From: CAYNRE01 sp964399535
GTDB lineage: Bacteria; Planctomycetota; Planctomycetia; Pirellulales; CAYNRE01
Assembly (NCBI GenBank): GCA_964399535.1
Contig: CAYNRE010000017.1
Span: 15,989 to 79,988 of the forward strand
Reading direction: 5' to 3'
DNA: 64,000 bases
Shown piece by piece: positions 62,201-64,000 of this stretch; position 1 is the stretch's first letter, and each line of letters starts with the position of its first letter. The position numbers and the translations under genes are program-made. The notes under the pieces are model-generated. The model did no database searches. It was not told where the DNA came from and was given only the letters and a program-made list of their open reading frames with translations.

Positions 62201-64000
62201 GCCTCCAGGGGAGCCCCGCTCGCCGCCGCGGGCAGTTGCGATACAACTCGCGGCCCGACCTGGTCCAGGCGAAAACCGGCGGTGTAGCGATCCTCGGGCT
62301 CGCCCCAGCGGCCGTCGGCGTCTTGGTCCATCAAGCGCCCGGCCAGATCGCTAATTTCGGGCCCCACGGCCAAGGCATAATCGCCTTCCGCCGTGAGCGA
62401 CTGAAACTGAATCCGGATCTGGCGCGGGCCAAGCCGGTTCACGGCCGCAATCGCCACCAATCCCCGCGGACCCACCAGCGTTACGTCGTCGGGCGAGAAA
62501 CTGCCGTCGGCCAGCTCGGCCGAAAACGTCAGATCCACGTGGTCGACAATGTTGTGCACCGAGCCCACGGGCTGTTGGGCCGTGACCACCAAGGGGGCCA
62601 GGTCGATCGCAAGCGTGGCCAGGTAAACGTCGTCCGGGCTCTCGCCGCCCTGGCCATCGGTGTCTTGGTCGAGCTGGTTGCCCGCCAGATCGGCCACGTT
62701 CGGGCCAAGGGTAAACCGGTATTCGCCCGAGCGGGCTTGCAGCGCCATTCCGACGCGAAACACCGTGTCGGTCAACCGCTCGACCGACAGCGGCTGAACC
62801 GCGCCCTCGGGCCCAGTAATCGCCACGTCGGCGGGCGAGAACGTGGTTGCCAGGATCGGTTCACTGAACGTGAAGTCGAGGTACGTCAGCGGTTGGTCGA
62901 CGGTGCCCGCGGGCGAGTGGCTCAGCACCCGGGGGCCGGCGCGATCGATGACCAGGCTGGCCCGGAAGGCATCGTCCGTGGGCTCTCCGTCCGTTCCGTC
63001 GCGGTCCTGGTCGAGCCGGTAACCTGAAGCAGCCGCCCGCACCCCGGCGCCGACGGTCACCTGGTAGCTACCCTCAACCTGCAGCGGCGTCGACAACACC
63101 AGGCGGTATCGGGCCCCCCCCAAGGCCTGAATCTCGTCGACGCTCGCGGCCTGGGGGCCGGTAATTGCAATCTGAGCTGGCGTAAACGTTCCGAGGTCGA
63201 GCGGCTCGGAGAACACCAGCTCGAGCGCGGTAACGTCGGCGTTTGCCAAAACCGGAGACAGCGAAAGCCCGACCGGGCCAATCGGAAGCGGCGGCCGAGA
63301 AGTTAAATACCCGCTGTAGTCCAAATAGTCGCTGACGTTCTGACCACTGGGATTGTTGTTGACCACACCGTCCGCGGCCGATGGATCATTGGGTCCGCCC
63401 AGGTCGCCCCACCAATTGCCGCGAAAGTCGGCCAAGGCCGGATTGGTGCCCAGGTTGCGGGCACCGGTCCCCAGGTTCTCGAACGCCGACCCGCCCACCG
63501 TGGCCGATGCCCCGCTGGCGACTTGCACGCCCGTGAGGGCGTTGAAGAAGCCCACCGCGCTTACCTGCGCGCTACCGCTCGAAACCAGCAAACCGATCTG
63601 GCCAGTGTTGACGATCAGCCCGCCGTCGATGGTGAGGGCCGCGCCGTCGGAGACAGCGATCGCGTTGCCGTCGACGTTGCGTACGGTGAGGTCTTCCGCC
63701 GATAGGTCGGCGTGAATCTCGATCGCGCTGCGCAGGCCGCCGCTCCCCGGGCCGAAGTCGCGGCCGGCATAGCGCAGGTCGACGTTCCGCAGCACGGTGC
63801 CGGTGCTGCTGGCGTTGATGTACAGCGATTCCCAGTCGCCCGGCTGCGGGGCATTGGCCGGCCCGTCGCCAAACGTGTCGCCCCCCGCCGTGTCGTCGCG
63901 GTGGCTGGTCAACACAATCGGCCGGGCCAGCGTGCCCTGGGCATCCAGCGTGCCATCGATCGACAGGTACGATCCCGGCGCCACCTTGACCACGACCCCG
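35260..64000 (-). CDS. Giant mosaic surface protein (at least 9,577 residues), N-terminus outside window
   Basis: One frame is open without a stop from the right edge to a TAA at 35260-35262, so the gene starts beyond the window. Its coding character is continuous. Numbering from the GTG at 63993, domains in order are: beta-helix (to about 235), five Big_5-like repeats (235-802), fourteen CARDB repeats (803-2675), PPC-like and planctomycete-specific region (2675-3518), beta-propeller (3518-3776), nine cadherin/putative-Ig repeats (4001-4863), RHS/YD stretch (5058-5337), dockerin-like module (5447-5498), Ig group-2 and ZU5-like domains, second propeller (6184-6568), GHSRG hydrolase (about 6715-6860), metzincin-like site at H7943, a second dockerin-like module (9030-9086) and C-terminal repeats. 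I see a single cysteine, near the end (AAFCRSDW). A predicted extracellular adhesin or scaffold of about 1 MDa. Whether the enzyme-like modules are active is unknown. Confidence 0.9.
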   Translation of the reverse strand, partial: GVVVKVAPGSYLSIDGTLDAQGTLARPIVLTSHRDDTAGGDTFGDGPANAPQPGDWESLYINASSTGTVLRNVDLRYAGRDFGPGSGGLRSAIEIHADLSAEDLTVRNVDGNAIAVSDGAALTIDGGLIVNTGQIGLLVSSGSAQVSAVGFFNALTGVQVASGASATVGGSAFENLGTGARNLGTNPALADFRGNWWGDLGGPNDPSAADGVVNNNPSGQNVSDYLDYSGYLTSRPPLPIGPVGLSLSPVLANADVTALELVFSEPLDLGTFTPAQIAITGPQAASVDEIQALGGARYRLVLSTPLQVEGSYQVTVGAGVRAAASGYRLDQDRDGTDGEPTDDAFRASLVIDRAGPRVLSHSPAGTVDQPLTYLDFTFSEPILATTFSPADVAITGPEGAVQPLSVERLTDTVFRVGMALQARSGEYRFTLGPNVADLAGNQLDQDTDGQGGESPDDVYLATLAIDLAPLVVTAQQPVGSVHNIVDHVDLTFSAELADGSFSPDDVTLVGPRGLVAIAAVNRLGPRQIRIQFQSLTAEGDYALAVGPEISDLAGRLMDQDADGRWGEPEDRYTAGFRLDQVGPRVVSQLPAAASGAPLEAIELEFSEPILLATLTPVDVQLSGPLGGIAIEQIEPLSDTRFRLHFAPQTLDGAYQLFVGPFIEDLGHTAMNQDGDAASGEPEEDRYLGTIVLDNTGPTVVESAPLGEVVGSLASFEFEFSEAVQAGTVSTGDVLIEGPLGTVTPTGVTALSPRRFRATFAPQTAAGTYRFTVGPAIADLVGNQMDTDGDRQFGEPSDAFEALIQVRRPDLSIAQVNLPSPINNGELLSLSWTVRNDGDSVAVLPWTDRAWLSLDDVLGNADDQPIGSIARAEALSPGGQYTAQASISAPFGFAGTAYVFLEIDTANQVAESDETNNQRRLPIEIGFAPPPADLIVEAVTAPAAALTGQTIAVTWRVANAGVSTTPGAVWIDRIWLSTDDQLGGDQLLASVTHTGVLGPAGSYSQTQNVALPVDLPAGSYRILVETDAQHNILEPAAEANNVTASLAPLDVSLAPVADLAVIEVSSPGTVVAGQTVGVSWLVSNSGSAATLAEAWSDRVYLSADGSLSGAQLLGTFRHTGALAAGIGYARSEQLQIPGVADGNYQLVVVTDVLNEVFERGAESNNLAVSAPLVLSHADLVVDQVLLPDGSEAVSGQSIRVGWTGRNAGTGAATGGWIDRVYLSSDLSLSADDRLLGELAAPMELAAGQTYPREALLALPQGLSGAYRVIVVTDAGARVLEPGGETNNQATSPELTLQLAPYADLSVTQVEAQSLLIGDPVDLTVSWTVTNTGTGAGNRESWIDRLVLSRDTVLGNGDDLVLGNVPHLGLVPVGAEYTEERIFTLPPSTEGRFQLFVVTDVDDVVYEHTNLAGNVGGPGHPVDVTPRPYADLVIEAASAPAMGAGGGTISVAWTVSNQGIGLTDPAQWNDHWYLSSDPTGATGRRFLGSFSHLGALGVGGAYSRTADVPLPSDVSGTLYLVVETGGPYEFLYTGNNRRVAGPIDVAFVPPPQFDLELTQVTAPTSALDGESIEVGWTVRNNGPERIDDTWTDRVYLVAADNPQSRTLLGSFTRTGGLDPGRTATRTELVRLPQTQGVFRILVEADSGSRLAETNELNNDRATGLLTISLAPRADLQVTQLTVPTQVTAGAVIDVEYAVTNLGTSATPSGGSRWVDRVYLSLNNQVDGGDVLLGEISNQSALAVGEAYSNFAQFTLPAGFAGNAFVVVQADGRRQVDEFPSENNNTRAAPLAIDAQPVPPPDLVVSAVQGPGDAFDNTDVVVRYRVSNLGAGVTFPGSWSDQVWLTLGRDRPNAKRGDIYLGSFGHGGALEVGEFYENAVTVHLPANKFGQYYLTVWSDPGDNVFENSFDVNLNPDAPNDLDGSNFKATPLRLVLTPAADLEVTHLIAPPSARGGEEVTLSWTVANLGAAITDLDVWADAIYVSTDAGLDDGQGSEQLVFVVPHFGRLDRGQSYTASATFTLPPSAQGSHFIVRTNVAPLNTLSDEALFLNQIRDILTRLEAAVGGPLNNISVGDLQKFSRSELLAILTGDGQPVNRTVFEGPFGNNNTRSAASTVDDAVADLRVRNVSVDSTAFSGEEVQVRWSVVNEGADPVWEGTQRWTDYVFISPDPVYIPQRAALVGSRVHLQQGALEPGQSYDASLGVRLPEGVSGRWYVHVFSDIALNRYGQAILSAVGPGDFPTWPEQFRQRTWELPDKSNNYGQASTLVTYREADLEIAHFQAASEADSGGTLPFSFEVMNQGGRATRTDRWFDRVYLSLDQTLDAYDELLGTFRREGVLDPGGSYLVTGQVRLPDNIDGPFYLLAYADSPYGDAPVFSVRLPFPAQTGNAHVSLQGDPQGLVREFQDEDDNQVSRPLVVHRVDAPDLVPTEISTVERVLTSERLLVSWRVVNQGTGAVPDRQGDWTDYVFLSRDTFLDVRSDHFLGEVQHRGALSSGESYEASLEARLPRGLLGPYYVFVLVDVPSGSLPRGGVIETLEGNNAAPSAVPVLIELPPPANLRVDLIEVPSLVLSGDQLSVSWTVTNYGTQPAQGRWADAVYLSADGVWDLGDRLIGRVEPEQARTVPAGASYSAQLTARLPLALPGSYRVVVRTDVFDDVYEATDNADNAATSTDPVEVVVKTLQPEIPAEDALSTGESLLYRVVVTAGETLEISLDSLDDSGSNELYVRYEALPSSLAYDAAFQGYLVADQMALVPTTQAGAYYILVRSIRQPRVDTPIRLTARSLPFGVRDLSLEAGGDDRYVTLELSGARFSPQATVKLVRPQFGEFAPVSYSVVDATRIVAIFDLRDAPRGLYDVQVTNPNGQQAIVPYRFLVEAARPLEITVGLGGPDRLDVGEVGVYGASVQSLGNLDAPYIHWEFGVPRLANPVANLIPGERLVMASNLTGQPLIAGVPWNSLDPILNLDGDLISQGFVFDLPADGFAARTFTVESYPELKRLLEEDPDFLESLLDFELELLAFDFYIQAAATPMTAAEYLAYQRQQAERLRLAVLDDDTAPAALQALAADPTSWADIYLAALEDSGQLRPEDAPPPVRLEPQVTNLLGVLAAGLLAGPAGESLVLAGDDALVEFFAQLRTWYGHDPDAFGSSEIPDGSRFDLGLSHPTRFEAFRIHVGVETFTGTVTATDLGFEDLFGLAGAQSGQVRVTGPSGSGDQGFLPLGTPIPFQVSASLADDAPAAVHELRLLQSLDPALDLRSFALTELKLGGLTLAIPSGRAGFSDEFDFTDQRGFVIQVTAGVDANSGTATWLLRAIDPEDGLLITDPARGLLLPGEAVTAGYTIQLLPGGTTGEAIESSARAIFDAQTPLDSAKIRHTVDAQPPTVQWSVAERGSGVYEVVWSGRDDLGGSGLANFGLFVSLDGGPYTALLRQSSLTSYQLQAAAGQQVDFLVLASDLAGNVSLAPDGVVLPGYDVAVNLGGTTGPILAAPAVLPSAEPPEPASPHPLFVQALARIPAQRFAPLPSFTTVFEPFAMGALLTGVPQSGAGIGPLGIAIAPDGQTILVSGGAGRNALYRTTPAGGVAGEPFAVLDSPIYDMAFDQEGQLWATTGGEGLVLLDPASGEVLASYAAGVTLGLAVAPDGRSLYLATGYGVSRFDLTTRRIQPFSTTRVDGLAFAPDGTLWGALWPDGGQIVRFNAKGRAEVVLTLADEAEALAFGQRGTPLEGLLFVSHSSGGRLTMVDLATLQATAIATGGARGDFLHVGPDGRLYLTQSSQVDVLQPIAPPRVIATTPVDGSGSNQRINLATVTFDGAMNFDPADDATSVTNLANYELVELETGRSIALGAAGYRAGQRTVELRFESLVPGRYALRIRGQVESGIGVPLGADFVSEFNVLEDFSGSLTASFVDTRLDRAAGLVAFDVLVENTTSQALLSPLRLVFNQLTMAEAALLGGASGETAEGFPYVDLVVDGASTLVPGQQTARHTLTLPADLVGPLGILPQVLAALATNRVPEFQSLPPATAQIGQPYSYEPDVIDPDGLGVDLVLLSGPEGALLEPQNGTIRWTPRPGEAHLAEFVLRAYDARGGYSRQTWTVDVAQGNRAPVLFPIADQQVAESQRWSLPVAGYDPDGDPLVLWAENLPPGAIFDPQLPAIVWQTTGTSAGRYSGIAVVAFDGLVETRQQFELLVTNVNQPPRLLPPAAREIREGESLVIALAASDPDGDPISYLSENLPPGAALDPARGLLRWTPRFDQHGHYEVLLTATDGLGSSTQTLVIDVLNLNGPVQFSRLGDLSIREGQPLLVRIAASDADAPVAGGTQGFSLGDLEAELGGIAAGLVMSSGALPQGATFDPISQLLAWTPSFDQAGDYPIDFQVSDDGDGTGQPNSDFTTVRIRVTNANAPPMLPELNNRQLGVGETLQFDIQATDADAEPLAITVQGLPAFATRTDLGDGLARLHFAPRPGDRGNYVITVAATDTGDGAPADVLRTERTWVLSVTAPNEPPVLTPLADQVLLVGQAWVLPLVASDPDDDPLEFSSAGLPPGAVLIPSPIYGRAELRWTPTAASVGMHTVTVQVADDGHGDPAERLSAAQTVQLVVRTSNAAPQLVPVGPQTVSEGQLLSIDLAGSDPNGDSVSFLASGLPDGATLDARSGQFRWTPSYEQAGSYVVRFEATDGNQSRGEDVALTVEPTNRPPVFAPLPDLVGQEGVGLAFSIRAADPDGDALSYFAAGNLPAGATFDPAQQTLNWTPGFDQAGPHQLAFGVRDAGGLEATLRVNVSVLPVNRPPAIGPMSGHVLVIGQPFALLAPASDPDAEDSLALSVNQLPPGAQFDPLAGRLTWTPQGAELGTYDLQFAASDGLLTSYRSVRLVVSPVPVPPQVRIEITPSFPAVVGQSVLVQVTAEGVADIASLGLAIDGQPQTLDPQGRVRFVPGAPGGVQVSASATDVDGVVGTADAVIRVRDAADRSPPVVSLAALGPGPISGPIDLVGSVSDLNLDEYQLELIPRGGAEPVALAAGHTDRLNEVLAVLDPARVANGFYDLRLRATDIGGRQATVVLPLEIHSAEKRDALETRAVDLALQLDGRMLELTRTYSSLQSDYQGLFGRGWQLAGYDLGPTSNLPATGLEQADIYPALAPQTRLYLTLPDGQRTVFEFSPTAQTVGTSQVYRPAWTAEPGAAYQLETAAAVLELVDGRFYQLGTGLPYNPANAAFGHPAYTLVDQAGVRQRYDDQGHLRETAWPDGVVWHWSDTGVVGSDGRRATFERDSQGRLIALAGSDGQRVAYDYSPTGNLTGVTRWDTAQRAVYGYTADGRRLSAIVPLDGSGGALAVEYDAGGAVERFLPIDRVLGGTRDVLNQPQAAQADPGQSLRYALVLTEGELASSTTGRVTVGIAVRSLTGGLIPAVPSIRHLAAQGMLQEPDRSVAWFTLDHAGPYLVELGSAPGSVAGQFEFEIFLAGDVDQDGDVDGTDEALFDPAFGSHRGESAYLVSADANRDGTVDATDRLLQNASFAFLANRAAALSGTQVRTHRELPVAIDLASLGTEPEGDSLDYTVVEVMGGTAGFSLDGRQLIFTPAPGVTGSAAVVLAASDGLLASPPIVVAIDVSEAPLLSLRLTPRRPALDVGQVRSIEVRGDFADEANVLLPASYLALATTAPQVASVSPGGQLAGLADGVSVLLVSAQGIQAATAVRVGELGDLEAQLYDLAGMDTYPDAVTLVPGGVRSLKLTIGGVIDVTTGAAGARYVAGNPAVAQVSADGQITAVGLGETVITAIVGPQEILIPVRVAAPAPETAVLGVEGGAVQDARGAVLTVPPGALGTTTQVSLAPLEPQQLPFVLAPAFQIVGAFELDLGDDSLAQPAQLAIPVSPEIPVGTQVFFFRAGQYTDEFGATQPIWYEDEFGVVGPDHMARTTSEPALGLVSGGKFAVATAKDAIARIQGSFDSLLPFGSTREDSVTAVVQPGQGVPALGVSKPNAVLSLVPEIIMHVPLAPLIVIQTYTVVRQVLASFGGFEVAVDESGDAQFEYTVDNSAAAATSDQDQDPPRIDSLQVDRTPQEDGFRPELVLTGDRFLIDEPEGFDGEAFTASDIEVVFVLGGRDDTGIDNDRDGNSDVLGAKDVVVGGPDYAGPALRLEMSGNGQTLFVPIPPQVPIGLATVLVRRPQHELDPAKAADADDRFRKIQVPSDPLQIPSAGQYLFAAVTKEHKLAVLGEHPSPGPMPNLLEPNELVARLPIAGVVDPRPRATAATNDGTRVYVTLEGGSAVAVFDAISLQQVDSDSSDFGVDVIEIAGSSPAAILIDSEDRFAYVADSRTGAVYVIDIDPRSEHFHELRKTISLPDSELGLRGMALSTDGKRLFVTAPGRTIFNGLADDNEKAIGVGRIHLVDVERSHIDLAGDVVPDRWTYDTTLYTGAEPTAIMATSDPLRMVFVDLLDDSRGYNVLINDGQGGWSIASTRLQLGDPFDSFDLENANSIALLPTAREKDFAFITGYNQFMPYYAEKAAGGNIGIIADPLALHGAPRLVAATKPIEGSFPDNLAISDDGKYLYATFQGIDSVEVYDVDAMLGAVTQLSSSLLAYQGIDELRPAVKIGQVGAGDLVRGISAQTDFLELTTPLNATIDDLTPEFQWQVGELIGVQSRIYVSVLGPGEGLFPSDFTGADGHPNRIVSGLLVDDEDGNGQFSFELPDARRLTAGQTYYWGVVATTPQGRSNRKWGIFETAAQATSSATKFASVTVVTHGDPFDPYLWSGAQPRQPVPESILDLAQSIAHAGGDGVVMLYNPQNGNWVSLDGREPDPGRALVLVPNWARELAIDDSGFAEAAADTLFASLVSLDQELDGKLFESPLHFIGHSRGASVNSEIIQRIGLFFSDITDIQMTSLDVRDVPQSPMQVLLTRVFAALPGAGSETSAAGSGDSDGSDSEGSASNSADADDSVTARFRQMAAALAKEKLRATEASSKLPAALQNFSATTLYYDDFRDPIVQVWENIAFSDNYYQQAASGSHTLTPRGSSLSAAQIDLELDGRAGFTQDDLPDGSESLTGVGGPHQRVLRWYAGTVNLGEREFAGERIHRGRLDADYRRDEFPPVAYGNAPWYVAQESAPALPFGQFPNQAAGAPSEGIGAGWFFSELGGGSDLRGSGSGSVDVMYDNTQYDHPAAPKSPIPIPEIFNGDFESGTLFLTRRAQRFPADYALPGWSFHNGDAEKSGANAAQFLVHDPLTGNDSLALTKQNKAIEHNRFFIPDSVPAIAYRVRLDDPGYSGDSKLKITLVDAVTGDSYLEQTISYHDFDAREVGYFYRQDIGLDTAIPDGGAVVTLRIEWAGGGRVLIDDVEFGSLVTITDDSGTTSDHSVVITVPSTVDTPIGDDVEAGPLLVDHVEPGSPSPIPYLEEEVYRDPFADGDYDPVGPIGPGPGAPESSEAVAFAGGDAAAQPTDSVPRAPSSTQPSTVITFTNGSDPKTTQTLELIAVSVTANSFIDDIRIDLGGENYSSSERLNDNAYHDVLVPADAPPEVLNAGDELKFSIFSGATTTAYHREIAAREAALRTNAALGDPLAVLAGEVQRAILQYTLRDAIGLGTNTHDHTIYGLADLADDSRGDSTLKFRTILPGESRSLYLEVPADIDLAFSFGNTAITSAGSFKLEDTAVAGLKKLSFTAIGAAIEQTVTATVHIKLRSTTGPQRSVDTGSTFTLSATVRPVQTLYLNTDELRRELVKTRTYLLGLPANNPERRAAQTFLDLTAEGLTANDDFSNAVVTQVIATVREVYAGYLDNSSGKALMQLDISEQGGFPGLYSNSLRFWTNAAELPTDEQADNPTFGLGYAHLDFAMGEFEQRLTSAAGRAALSELTPSSQLFVLDELTNRQRRGAINSTTGAVNAPYVYVPANVIDASSRFQLESSSVTSASPPVPALESDSGPAPPQPPSDETEEEPMPDPEELRRRQEYIRLLGETLALTVAHEWAHNLGLPDHYLLSSAEAGVNVFQEVAADPAKKDLLERVFPKTKNLMTPGEYKNLLLEHSQILLLALDGPSDVALLAAGTVENLVDYWTAMVQVQELNVDAKARIDAALAGPPVPPPAPPAPPGANPPQSADSPTVEASVDSPQPGADAPGAPGADEQSTLPQADSDIRSHYAPLTLKADLDGSSSPNDLVFGGYLPEVDFDVEFTVGLGLDNVTQVKYWLDAPDGTRPIGVTTVAVSEGAAELSFTYNVGQLKAGEHRLNVAAYDEFGVVVGSAIGTVVMVDFLDIELYATIKGNEGLGARAIELLSFLSGIDIPVTEFTLRVNNLWLPADYADKLDLVFGGGVPRQNLGAMTRSAGDYAGQGKFGFLFDPDLVMAASDVYLAPKGKDIRLSDRERWNKPIAVPDWLGHVSSTFDGGSGEYVISGTFPRGLQYGFDTPLLIEALGVNLDTSIELGLRVEVRVPVDLSQTVTVRPQSLVAHFQVFGIDLFEYQYDIMQIPNFDIAGTLDRQTLLPNGIKLQVYGLEVITPENTPLKAQLEIDLDPERIPILGELIDEAIPLDLAIEGELDIALTRLTAEFGVQLAVVNGHVEFVRDGTYLAIRPEIRGKLAVGAEIGGDVAVLGGGIHMVVTGGVLVDGLLSANYGGRADDDDPDDNQVTFDNSWARLNVALGLYAGLQAELFVFEDDFIQGRFGPVLLPGSPFTLFGTPDAPPPLLSQILREDELGVFSDIGEEEPGPQQPDSLESESPAPANGPVGLPERHEPPADEQEPVLPPVPLRNGDFNQADPLAEGFGWSTAGLVGVDAGRLVLSESDPLRSAIWQTFTVPEGAQWLEFTLHELALNRGQGPPDAFEVALLDGETGLPLLGPLGELSQTDAALNFQAGGRAYFDPAVRVPGWETSATQGQLTVPAKVRLDLSNLTPGTLAALYFDLLGFDDPDARVVLDDVRIVTAANLPPEIVDFTVNAGAAQRSNVTQLALTMNRSTNLGELIEQQRIGEALKLVAADGSVISLPATAYRWDDAALTLLIDLTVDGPGGDGLTRLEDGRYRLVVDRSLVTAAGDPTLVLVDSDGGNPADVRFNFHRLLADFDGNSAINLGDRNLFFERYGQSNEDPGFDPAFDLARDGVVSQADYYVLKGRLGIDLPAAPDAYSQRDGAVIFQGTSGADRLEFHAGETHHVRLNGEDYYFDAQLVQTIAFEGGGGDDVAVLYGLPTGDTVDLAPRSAKLAGKNYEVHVNETSAIEVYGGGGFDVARLQDSPGDDLLEAGPGSATLSGAGYSLWVEQFALIRAWATNGLDQAVLGDSAGDDQFVAGPATAQLGTGSSLTQANGFDRVTAVSNWGADQAVLTGSAADDQLDAGPLATQLGGAGYQVRVERFGSVLVNGGGGEDTAGLDDSAGDDRFIVDPGEARLTWPSATLAVRGFSRVNVVAAQGYDQAWINDSPTAEQLLLDRQRVQWATGNDLVEARGFDEVRALSRSENDSLLTTADPSAITTSLGNWKLIVGLGYAHFASGFVHHQSLGQAPQSPAASETTVGALAEGSAREFAEAPNELSVEVSAPGSVETSAQAVPAGVRAHDRVFGEVSNRDPVRWVSAWAAFCRSDWHEADRVQGPHRATGLAERLFARRIDWRYE
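35660..36710 (-). repeat. C-terminal beta repeats of the giant protein (about seven, ~57 residues each)
   Basis: The pattern is GxDxAxLxDSxxDDxxxAxPxxAxL, then a GY-x-VxV-x-F strand, e.g. GGFDVARLQDSPGDDLLEAG, GLDQAVLGDSAGDDQFVAGP and GYDQAWINDSPTAEQLLLD. The opening SGADRLEFHAG and GGGGDDVAVLYG recall RTX-like calcium repeats but lack the regular nonapeptide. This repeat is common at the ends of planctomycete giant proteins as I recall it. It may form a calcium-dependent solenoid. After it comes a non-repetitive tail of about 130 residues. Confidence 0.7.
36735..36905 (-). other. Dockerin-like module 2 in the giant protein
   Basis: Two calcium-loop motifs in tandem: DFDGNSAINLGDRNLFFERYG and LARDGVVSQADYYVLKGRLG, separated by about 20 residues. 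The first keeps D-x-D-G-N-x-x-I, the second is weaker. This is the type I dockerin arrangement; no cohesin domain can be seen in the window. Confidence 0.6.
40132..40167 (-). other. Metzincin-like zinc site in the giant protein
   Basis: On the minus strand this encodes HEWAHNLGLPDH, the HExxHxxGxxD form of the metzincin zinc signature with a following His. It lies in ETLALTVAHEWAHNLGLPDH, with the helix expected before the motif. An upstream domain of about 200-300 residues (40170-41000) could be the rest of the catalytic fold. A Met-turn is not obvious, so activity is unproven. Confidence 0.7.
43400..43850 (-). other. Alpha/beta-hydrolase-like module in the giant protein
   Basis: FASVTVVTHGDPFD (oxyanion-side HG) is followed by SILDLAQSIAHAGGDGVVMLYN and then SPLHFIGHSRGASV, whose GHSRG (43456-43479, Ser at 43471-43473) is the nucleophile elbow of lipases, esterases and related hydrolases. 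The Asp and His of the triad cannot be located with certainty; the following 300 residues contain several candidates. Confidence 0.65.
44290..45445 (-). other. Second beta-propeller of the giant protein (YncE/lactonase-like)
   Basis: Repeated blades such as RAYVTLEGGSAVAVFDA-like, YVADSRTGAVYVIDID, MALSTDGKRLFVTAPG and ISDDGKYLYATFQGIDSVEVYD fit a seven-bladed YncE or lactonase propeller. An isolated binding scaffold is likely. Confidence 0.65.
47500..47655 (-). other. Dockerin-like module 1 in the giant protein
   Basis: GDVDQDGDVDGTDEALFDPAF and SADANRDGTVDATDRLLQ are two EF-hand-type calcium loops about 24 residues apart, the hallmark of a type I dockerin. It follows a jelly-roll-like stretch after the RHS segment. 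Confidence 0.75.
47985..48822 (-). other. Short RHS/YD-type segment in the giant protein
   Basis: Begins with LELTRTYSSLQSDYQGLFGRGW, the typical RHS opening, then YD-like strands: QAGVRQRYDDQGHLRE, DGRRATFERDSQGRLIALAG, DGQRVAYDYSPTGNLTGV, RAVYGYTADGRRLSAI and LAVEYDAGGAVERF. Only about five YD units are present, too few to form an RHS cocoon, and the core-ending PxxxxDPxGL motif is missing. Confidence 0.7.
49405..51990 (-). repeat. Nine tandem cadherin-like/putative-Ig repeats in the giant protein
   Basis: Each unit of about 95 residues starts N-x-x-P-x-L/F, followed by ASDPDGDPL, a LPPGAxFDP turn and WTP, e.g. NQPPRLLPPAAREIREGESL and NRPPVFAPLPDLVGQEG. These are the He_PIG/cadherin-like domains of bacterial surface proteins; the DPDGD loop is likely a calcium site. 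Confidence 0.8.
52665..53440 (-). other. First beta-propeller of the giant protein (SMP-30/NHL-like)
   Basis: Blades such as GPLGIAIAPDGQTILVSGG, IYDMAFDQEGQLWATTG, TLGLAVAPDGRSLYLATG, VDGLAFAPDGTLWGALW and DFLHVGPDGRLYLTQS are SMP-30/NHL-type, with six blades visible. Confidence 0.7.
55970..61585 (-). repeat. Fourteen tandem CARDB repeats in the giant protein
   Basis: Each unit of about 130 residues starts ADL-x-V-x-x-V, then a SWTV-x-N-x-G strand, W-x-DR-x-YLS, a G-x-L-x-x-G-x-x-Y turn, a LP strand and ends near E-x-x-E-x-NN, e.g. SWTVRNDGD, WTDRAWLSLDD and ESDETNNQRR. This is the CARDB (cell-adhesion-related) family. The units are clearly diverged from one another, so this is an old expansion. 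Confidence 0.85.
61590..63290 (-). repeat. Five Big_5-like Ig repeats with acidic calcium-type loops
   Basis: Each starts with a strand such as LELVFSEPLD, then TPAQIAITGP, and ends with NQLDQDTDGQGGESPDDVY-type acidic loop (LDQDRDGTDGEPTDD, MDQDADGRWGEPEDR, MNQDGDAASGEPEED, MDTDGDRQFGEPSD). The conserved D-x-D-x-D-G-x-x-GE loop is a likely calcium site joining neighbouring domains. Confidence 0.75.
63290..64000 (-). other. Parallel beta-helix at the visible N-terminal side of the giant protein
   Basis: Short strands in sequence (LSIDGTLDAQGTLARPIVLT, AIAVSDGAALTIDGGLIVN, IGLLVSSGSAQVSAVG, VQVASGASATVGGSAFEN) and the ending RGNWWGDLGGPNDPSAADG are typical of right-handed beta-helix repeats of bacterial surface proteins. 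It continues beyond the window. Confidence 0.7.

Noticed and set aside
1..64000. CRISPR array, transposon, phage or tRNA
   Set aside because: No regularly spaced direct repeats, no transposase or integrase gene, no T-loop sequences in a tRNA context were found on either strand.
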